The notes under the pieces: generated by a model
Seen by the model: the letters and a program-made list of their open reading frames with translations, nothing else
Database searches by the model: none
What the model was told of the DNA's origin: nothing
Position numbers and translations under genes: made by a program
In this document: piece after piece, positions 57,198 to 64,000 of the stretch
Layout: each line of letters opens with the position of its first letter
Numbering within the stretch: position 1 is the first letter of the stretch
Source of the DNA: Nyssa sinensis
Taxonomy: Eukaryota > Streptophyta > Magnoliopsida > Cornales > Nyssaceae
DNA length: 64,000 nt
Assembly (NCBI GenBank): GCA_008638375.1
Contig: CM018031.1
Coordinates: 6,286,062 to 6,350,061 of the forward strand
Reading direction: 5' to 3'

Positions 57198-60004
57198 TGT
57201 GAGCCAATTAAATTAGGTTAGTATAATTTTAGTAAGATTATTTTAGTAATATTTGATATATTTTAGGTAAGAGTTAGATAATTTATTATTAGTGAGATTA
57301 AGAGTCTTTATCTTAATAAAAATAGTATTATTAATTTAAATATAATTAAAAATCCTAATTATACTATGATTAAAATTATGATATTATATATATATATGGG
57401 CACTATGTGTCGCATGGGATTGTGCCCATATGGATAAAGTGAGGCTACCAAAAAAGAGTGAGATTAAGTTTTCAATATACTTACGTTATTTTCGAGGCTC
57501 AACTTGCCATCTTTCTCTATGCTTTAATATAATAAAAGTTTGATTATTCCAATATGAGTGTGAATGGTGATTTGATTGCAAGGTGGTAACACTATTATCT
57601 TTTAATGAGTTTTTTTCTTCTTTTAGATTTGGATTTAACCTATTGGTATCAGAGCTTGGTTTTTTATTTCGTGAAGATAACTTCACTTATTTATACAGTT
57701 TATAAATTTAATAAAAAAGTTTTTTTTATATTTAAGAGAGTGCGATAATGACCTTTTTTTTATTCAAGTAGTTTAACAACAAAATTCATTAAAAAAGAGC
57801 TTACAGTAGATACAAATGAACAAATAAGGCGAGTACACTTTAAAACTTTAAATTACATTAAGATTAACCTTTATATACATATATATATATGTATATATAT
57901 ATAAGCATATAGTGTGAGACGGCAAAAAAAAAAAATTCAATGAGCCATAACCCCAAAAAAATACTAGTGGCGTGAGGTGGAGAGAATTTTCGATTCAATA
58001 AAATTTCTTTGCTTGTTTCCTAGGCAAGCCTATGTCTTATCTTTTTTTTTTTTTGATTCTTTACATCAAAAATTATATTTTTTTTCTTATGCTCCAAGAT
58101 CGCGGTGATTTAATCAAACAATAATTTTGTTTTATTTCGTTCGGATCTATGAAAAATTTATAGATTCAACAAGTTAGCACACTTTTCAATAGCAATCACT
58201 TTATATTCAAAATAAATTCTTTTTTGAAGTTGAAAAAATTATTTGACACGGTGAAAACTTAAAGAGCTTGGTTTAAGAGAGGCAATGTGAGCCAATTAAA
58301 CCAAGTTAGTATAGTTTTAATAGGACTCTTAATTTCGAGTTCTAATAGTATTTGATATGTTTTAGGTAAAAGTTAGATAATTTATTATTAGTGGAACTAT
58401 AGCTACGTTTGCATAGTGATTCAGATATGATTTTCTAAAAAATGATTTTAAAATGTGTTTCAGAATTTTGTAATTGATTTTTTGAAAACTACGAAAATGT
58501 GTTTGGTTATACTAATCAGAATTCAGTTTTTGAGTTAAAAACTGTAAAAATGCGTCTGGATATAATATTTGAATTTAAGTTTCTGAAAACAAAACTATGA
58601 AAATACATTTTGATCTGAAATTTGATTTTATATTTTTTAAGATAAAAAATAATGAAAATGCATTTAGATAACTTATTTTTTAAGATAATTTTTTATTTTT
58701 AAAAAGTAAAATTACTGTTAGTGGCTTCCTAAAAATAAAAATAAAATTAGATGTGTGTTTTCGGTTCATTTCATTTTTTAATGAATTTAAATTTTAAAAA
58801 ATTAAAATTACTGTTAGTTGTTTCCTAAAGAGAGGCTACTATTATCAGATTTATTTATTTTTTTGAATTCCTTTCCAAAAGAATTTATGTTAATATTTTT
58901 ATGTTTCTTGTTTTTGAAGAGAGAGAGAGATTTTTTTTTTTTTGTATTTTTGTTCTTAAAAATAAAAATGATAGTGTTCTTGTAAAACCTTTGTACGTGG
59001 ATTTGTTTTTATTTTTAATTTTTGTGGTTTCAACAACAACAAAAAAAATTATAAAAAAAATTAAAAATACATGTGCGTTATCTAGTAATTTCATTTTTTT
59101 TAATGAATTTAAAATTTTAAAACTAAATGTACCGTTAGTTGTTTCCTAAAGAGAGGCTATTATCAGATTTTTTTATTTTTATTTTTGAAAACTCCTTTCC
59201 AAAGGAATTTATGTTAATATTTTTATTTTTTAAAAACAGAAAATAATTTTTTAAAAAGTACTCAATTCTTCTTTAAAATGTGTCTTTTTGGAACATTTTT
59301 GAATAGATATTTTCAAAAATGGAAAAAAATTATAATCTATCTATTAATTATTATTTTTATTTGATTTTACTTAATTGAGATATTATCAACAAAATATAGA
59401 TATAAATAACCAAAGAAAATATGGATAAAACGTCATCAATTTTAACCATAAATAAATGAGATGTAATCATTTTTTTTTCAATTAATACTTAAATAGAAAT
59501 ATTATTATTTTTATCATTTCATATTTTTCAGGATCACAGAATAATTTAATAATTACTTTAAAGTTTTGAAAATATTATGTAAAAAGTAGTCAAATTATTC
59601 TTGAAAATGAAAAGTAGGATGCAAAAGATATCCAGAATACTTTTAAAATAATGTTCAGAATTTTGTTTTAGAACATGACTAAACAAACAGGTTTTCAAAT
59701 ATGATTTTCAAAAAATATGTTTTTGGATTTATAACCAAACATGGCCTAAATCTTTATCTTAATAAAAATAGTATTATTAGTTTAAATAAAATTAAAAATT
59801 TTAATTATATTATGATTAAAATTATGATATTATATATATATGGGCGCTATATTTTAAAAGTTTTCAATATACTTCATTATTTTCGAGGCTCAACATTAGT
59901 CAGTTTCTCTCTTGCTATCTTTCTCTATGCTTTAATATAACAAAAGTTTGATTATTCCATTATTTCGTTGTGAGTTTTTTTCTTCTTTTAATTTGGATCA
60001 AACA
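57198..60004 (+). mobile_element. Non-autonomous copia relative B, 3' LTR split by an insertion
   Basis: The 5' LTR (57198 to about 57640) starts TGTGAGCCAATTAAA and is followed by the primer-binding site TTGGTATCAGAGCTTGG (57643-57659). The internal region of about 645 bp again has only a gag N-terminal relic and the tail of pol, then the purine tract TTTAAGAGAGGCAA. The 3' LTR starts TGTGAGCCAATTAAACC at 58286 and ends ATCAAACA at 60004, with about 1.35 kb of foreign DNA in it (58396-59747). Left flank GATAC, right flank GATATAC. It has the same structure and insertion context as element A. Confidence 0.78.
58396..59747. mobile_element. Insertion in the 3' LTR of element B, probable TIR DNA transposon
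   Basis: Compared with the 5' LTR of B, the 3' LTR is interrupted after TTATTATTAGTG and resumes at AATCTTTATCTTAATAAAA. The inserted DNA begins near TAGCTACGTTTGCATAG and ends ATAACCAAACATGGCCTA, roughly inverted termini (TAGCTACGTTTG against TAGGCCATGTTTG). It has no transposase. An internal direct duplication (about 58775-58905 and 59085-59225) shares TTAGTTGTTTCCTAAAGAG and GAATTTATGTTAATATTTTT. The superfamily is undetermined. Confidence 0.65.
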
Positions 60005-60590
60005 GATATACCCAATAAATATACAATATTTTTTTATCTTTATATTAAAAAGTTATAAAGACTACTTGTTAATTAAAATGTAAAAATTAAAAATTAAAAT
60101 TGTTAGTTTTATTAGAATGTCAAATTTTAATGTAAGATATCAAATTTATATATGAAATATCAAAACACATTTTTTTCACCCTTTTTATTTCTATTCATCT
60201 CTTGAAAATGGTCTTAACTTTTAAAAAAGTTGTTTGTCGTGTTGTGTCGGCAGGATACGCTTTTGAAAAAGTCATTTGTATGTTGTGTTGGCGGAGAAAT
60301 CTTTCCATTCGATTCCATTCTGTCCCGGACCCCGGTGCATTGGACAACGAAATGAATGTTTTGTGAGTCATTTTAATAATATTAACAAACTAAAAGGATT
60401 GTATTCAAAAATAATTTATCAATAGTTGTAATCATCAGTCACTGACATTATTTTATCAACACTTTATAAAGTCACTAGTACTTTATAGGTCTTTAGGCGA
60501 AAATTTCATATAATAGTAGAGATAAATTATTTTCTGATCTACACACGAGAATATTAATTTTACAATCATAGCACTCCAAGCAAAAAATTA
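60005..60590. repeat. Block R, copy 3
   Basis: Follows element B just as copy 2 follows element A: CCAATAAATATACAATATTT, TCTTGAAAATGGTCTTAAC, TGTCGGCAGGATACGC, CTGTCCCGGACCCC, CATTGGACAACG. No coding sequence. Confidence 0.8.
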
Positions 60591-60729
60591 AGTTTTACAA
60601 AATTTTATAATTTAATAACTTAAAAATTATAAATCTGTTTTTAATAAATTTTATATATTTGAATTCTAAATATCGAAATCTATCAAACAATATTTATATT
60701 ATATATAAAAATTTGAAAAAAAAAATCAT

Positions 60730-61015
60730 TTCAAATTGTAAAAATTGGTCCTAGAGAAAGTGTAAAAATTCATCTCAGCGTAAGTGTAAAATTTCACACT
60801 TTTTTAATGAAAAACTTCTTCCAAACAAAAGTGTAAAATTCTACACTTCAAAAAAATTACTTATCAACCATCAATTTTCACAACCCAACAAAATTGTAAA
60901 AATTTGTTTTAGCAGATATGTAAAATTTTATACTTTTTAATGAAAAACTTTTTCTTATAGAAAGGTAAAATTTTACACTTTCAAAAAAATTGTCTTTCAA
61001 TCATCAATTTTCACA
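60730..61015. repeat. Cluster of GTGTAAAATTTTACAC-type palindromic repeats
   Basis: AGTGTAAAAATT, GTGTAAAATTTCACACTTTT, GTGTAAAATTCTACACTTC and GTAAAATTTTACACTTTC recur with spacers containing AATGAAAAACTT. Similar clusters are at 53640-53760 and 62585-62850. Non-coding; they could form hairpins. Confidence 0.6.
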
Positions 61016-62279
61016 GCACTACTCCAAAACCAAAATGATGGATGATCAAGACCTTCGATTTTTTACAAGTGATTCATTCATTTGATTATCATAACTGTAA
61101 TTGTTCATTACTCGAACTACAAAATTAACATCACCTGTCATTCTCAGGATTCTTAACAAAACAATACTCGCAAAAAATAGAGTTAGGGTAAGAGGCATGA
61201 TCAAACTTTAAAATTTGGAGGAACAGCGGTGTATTACAATGGTGGACTATGATTCAAAATCCAACAAGTACGATGATGGGTCATGATCGACTACAACGAT
61301 TCATAGTTTTGTTGACGGTGATTCACAATAATGATCGTGATGATGAACGATGATGAGTTCTTTGCAATCAATGGAAACGGTGGCTCGTCAGTGATGAAGA
61401 GGAAGAGTCATCGTGATCGGTGGTGAAAAGGGAGAAGAGAAAACGAGAGTTGTAAACGATTTTTAGGGTTGTCCAAGAAATGGCTAATCGTAAGAGAGTT
61501 CCCCTCGAAAATTCTATTTTGGACAAATATATTTCTTTGGGTATTGTTGTCGTTTATAAAATAAATTGTAAGTGTCATGTCATCATAATAGACCTAAGCT
61601 CAAAAAAAGAAATAACCAAGTCCTTCACCTCGAATTGAAAAAATGTTTGGATCTTATAATAATATAATATCTTTTTCAAGGACTCAAGGCTAAAAAACCC
61701 TACTTTATATTTCAAGAAACTTTACTTTGACTCAATCGATTAATTTGGTTCATAAATTCTACCAATCACATTTTATCATGTATATAAATATTATTTTTAT
61801 CTTTCAAAAATAAAACATCTTATTCAAATAATATTGTGTTAGAGGTCAAGTTTATGCCATCAATGAACCCGATTCACAATAGAATTTCTCTTATATTTCA
61901 CTTTTGTTTTCATGATTTCGCACAGACAGAATTCATCATCTCATGAAGTCAATGACTAAGAGTCTGAGACCTCCTTACAAGAGAAAACGGGTTATATAAA
62001 AATAATAATGATTCATGGTGTATGCATTGCTATTCATATGGTGTTCAAAGAGTTACATGTGATAGGACCCATCATTGTGGATTCTATATACACCCTGTAT
62101 TAGTATATATTTTGGGTGTTAATATATGAATAGCAAAACATATTCCCATCTTTTTTTTGTACCACATTTATCTCATATCTCTCACATAAATGAGACTCGC
62201 ATGATTAGTAAATTAAAAAAAGTGAATGATAGCTTCTAATCATGCAAGATAGTGAGAGGTGACAAAAAAAAAAGGAATA
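61016..62279. other. Intergenic DNA, possible minus-strand 5' leader near 61250-61500
   Basis: A less AT-rich stretch (about 61250-61500), read on the minus strand, has a CT-rich leader-like composition (ctctcgttttctcttctccc). No conserved protein could be read from it, and no gene is called. Confidence 0.3.
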
Positions 62280-62770
62280 TAAAACAAAATTATCATGCAA
62301 TCAAGAGTCCATGAAAAATACTAAAATTATTATCTAATTCAAGTCTAAACATATTAATCCATAAAGTCCTTTAATTATTCAATGCAAAAAATGTCCCTTT
62401 CAACGAATTTTTGATGAAAATTGAGAGCAGCCACAAATTATTATTTTTTTTGCAAATCATTAAAATTTAATATCTTAAAATTTATAAATTCATTTTTAAT
62501 AAAAATTATATGTGGATTCTAAATATCGAGATTTATCAAACAAATACCATATTAAATATAAAATTCTAAAAAAAAAATATTTCAAAAGTGTAAAATTTAA
62601 AATTTTACACTTTTGTAGTGAAAAGTTTAGTCCTAGTCAAAAATGTGAATTTTTACACTTTTCTAAAACTATAAAATTTCAAAAAATTATAAAAAATTGA
62701 GAAAATCTTGTGACCACATATTGGATGTTCAAAACTGGCTGTTAAAGGTGTGAAAAATTGTCAAAAAAGA
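62280..62770. repeat. Diverged duplicate of 53340-53830
   Basis: Collinear with 53340-53830 (AAGAGTCCATGAAAAATACT, AAACATATTAATCCATAAAG, TTTGCAAATCATTAAAATTT, then GTGTAAAATT repeats). The pair flanks the region with the two non-autonomous copia elements. Confidence 0.7.
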
Positions 62771-64000
62771 TTAGTATTTAAAGTACAAGTAATTAAAAAT
62801 ACACTAGTTATAAAAATCTAAAATTTTACACTTTTACAAAGATGTAAAATTTTCAAGTTTGTGAACCTCAAAATATTTAATCAAAAAAGTTTCACATAAT
62901 TTACAAATTAAGGAAATTATTATCAGGCCTCCAATCCCATTAATCATGATTATAATAGCATCTCTAATTTTGTTGGGTTGCGTGCACATTTAGATGGAAT
63001 GGTGTGTGCACTGTGTGGTCTATCAATTTTTTGTGGTAGTTTTTGTAGTCGGTAAATACAGCAGCTATACAAGTGTGGGTAGGCGGTTTTAGTTGTCAAA
63101 TGGACTCAGTGCATGGAATAGAGATGGATCCTTATCTTTTAAACGAAACAACCTGTTTTATTTTGAAGATCTTATTTGATGAAAACTGTGAAAAACTTGG
63201 TTGGGTCAGATCAGTAAACTTATTTGATGAAGATATGCACTCGATCTCTTGATCTTTTTTGAATCTTTTCCAACATAATTTCACACTCACACCAAATTCC
63301 ACTAATCATGATTACAATAACATCTCAAATTTTGTTGAGTTACCCTACAATGGCAGCAAAACCAATCACCACGAAAAGCTCTTCCTTTACTCCATCACTA
63401 TTTGCAAAAACATAATTTCACACCCGCACCAAATTACCTAAATAATTATCGGGCCCCTTTAATCCCACCTCTAGCTGCAAGCCATGTTTAGTGATGATGT
63501 TAAAAGTAGGTTTTATAAATAACTCTTTCATCTAATTGCTCCTTTTAGTCATGGACATCCTCTTCTTTGTAGGCAGCGTCAAAACACGATTTCACAATAT
63601 TAACCATCTATTGCAAAACGCAAATTATACACTCTTATGTAACACATTGATGAAAGAAGTTGGGCGAATCAACTCATCACAGCCGAACATGTAACAAGAG
63701 CAATAATTGAGAATAAAGTTGCGCGAGATTGACTAAAAAATATTTGAGAGAAAATATTGTGAGTGTGTGGGGTTAAATTATTTTAAAAATATTATTATTA
63801 TTTATAAAGTTATTTAGGGTTAACTCATCAAAAATTAATTTTAATTTAAAAAATAAAAATATTTATTTTTTAACAGCAAAAATGAAAAAAATTTAAACTA
63901 ATTAAGCATGTTTTGGAAAAACTTATGACCAATTAATAGATATATTAGTCAACTTCTTTCAATACCAATCATGACCAGATATCCTCTCTCGTCTCTTTTC
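62771..64000. other. Intergenic DNA, no gene seen
   Basis: AT-rich spacer. A short repeated phrase (taatcatgattataatagca near 62941 and ctaatcatgattacaataaca near 63302) is the only internal repetition noticed. No coding sequence supported. Confidence 0.45.

Overview
This is nuclear DNA of a flowering plant, most likely a eudicot. The supporting signs are a spliced CC-NB-ARC-LRR (CNL) disease-resistance gene of the RPP13 / At1g50180-like type, plant Ty1-copia and Ty3-gypsy elements, a CACTA element with a plant Transposase_24-type protein, TRIMs and MITEs, and very AT-rich spacers. The species cannot be named from the sequence. No complete, undamaged host gene lies inside the window. It is best read as a decayed CNL cluster cut up by nested transposons.

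Left part (1-10.4 kb). The first 37 bases are the start of a CNL gene on the minus strand that leaves the window. A second CNL starts at 9356 on the plus strand. The two genes are divergent and share a promoter/5'UTR block of about 200 bp, present as mirror images (1-247 and 9150-9395). Between them lie AT-rich DNA, a tandem array of about 226-bp units (5180-6877) and a MITE with a perfect 9-bp target duplication (8392-8860).

Central CNL (9356-27225). Exon 1 (9356-10392) encodes the coiled coil and the first part of NB-ARC and carries one +1 frameshift. Exon 2 (25433-27225) encodes the rest of NB-ARC and the LRRs. The phase-1 intron between them is 15,040 bp, against 424 bp in the paralogous fragment at 33.7-34.6 kb. 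The intron holds a minus-strand copia remnant whose LTR abuts a minus-strand gypsy gag, a 3.7-kb solo LTR inserted in that gag (TSD GTTAG), a broken Myb/SANT-like gene with a TRIM inside it, and a second MITE.

Right of the gene (27-46 kb) are a copia gag fragment, a probable LINE 3' end, a TRIM (TSD AGAGT), and CNL fragments at 33.66-34.6, 43.16-43.31 and 44.15-44.30 kb. The first two of these fragments flank a CACTA element (about 34.6-43.16 kb) with a broken Transposase_24-like gene, a 161-bp tandem array and subterminal repeats. The array is split by a 4.0-kb solo LTR (TSD GACCC) of the same family as the one in the CNL intron.

From 46.2 to 52.7 kb is a full-length but inactive Ty1-copia element (LTRs about 552 bp, TSD ATGTC) whose integrase is interrupted by a 1.2-kb solo LTR (TSD GTAGC). 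It sits in a segment that is itself a duplicate of 29.04-29.6 kb. From 53.3 kb to the end are repeated AT-rich blocks around two deleted, non-autonomous relatives of this copia element (54.6-56.2 and 57.2-60.0 kb). I found no tRNA, rRNA, CRISPR array or clearly new biochemical system. The notable content is the evolutionary structure of the CNL cluster.
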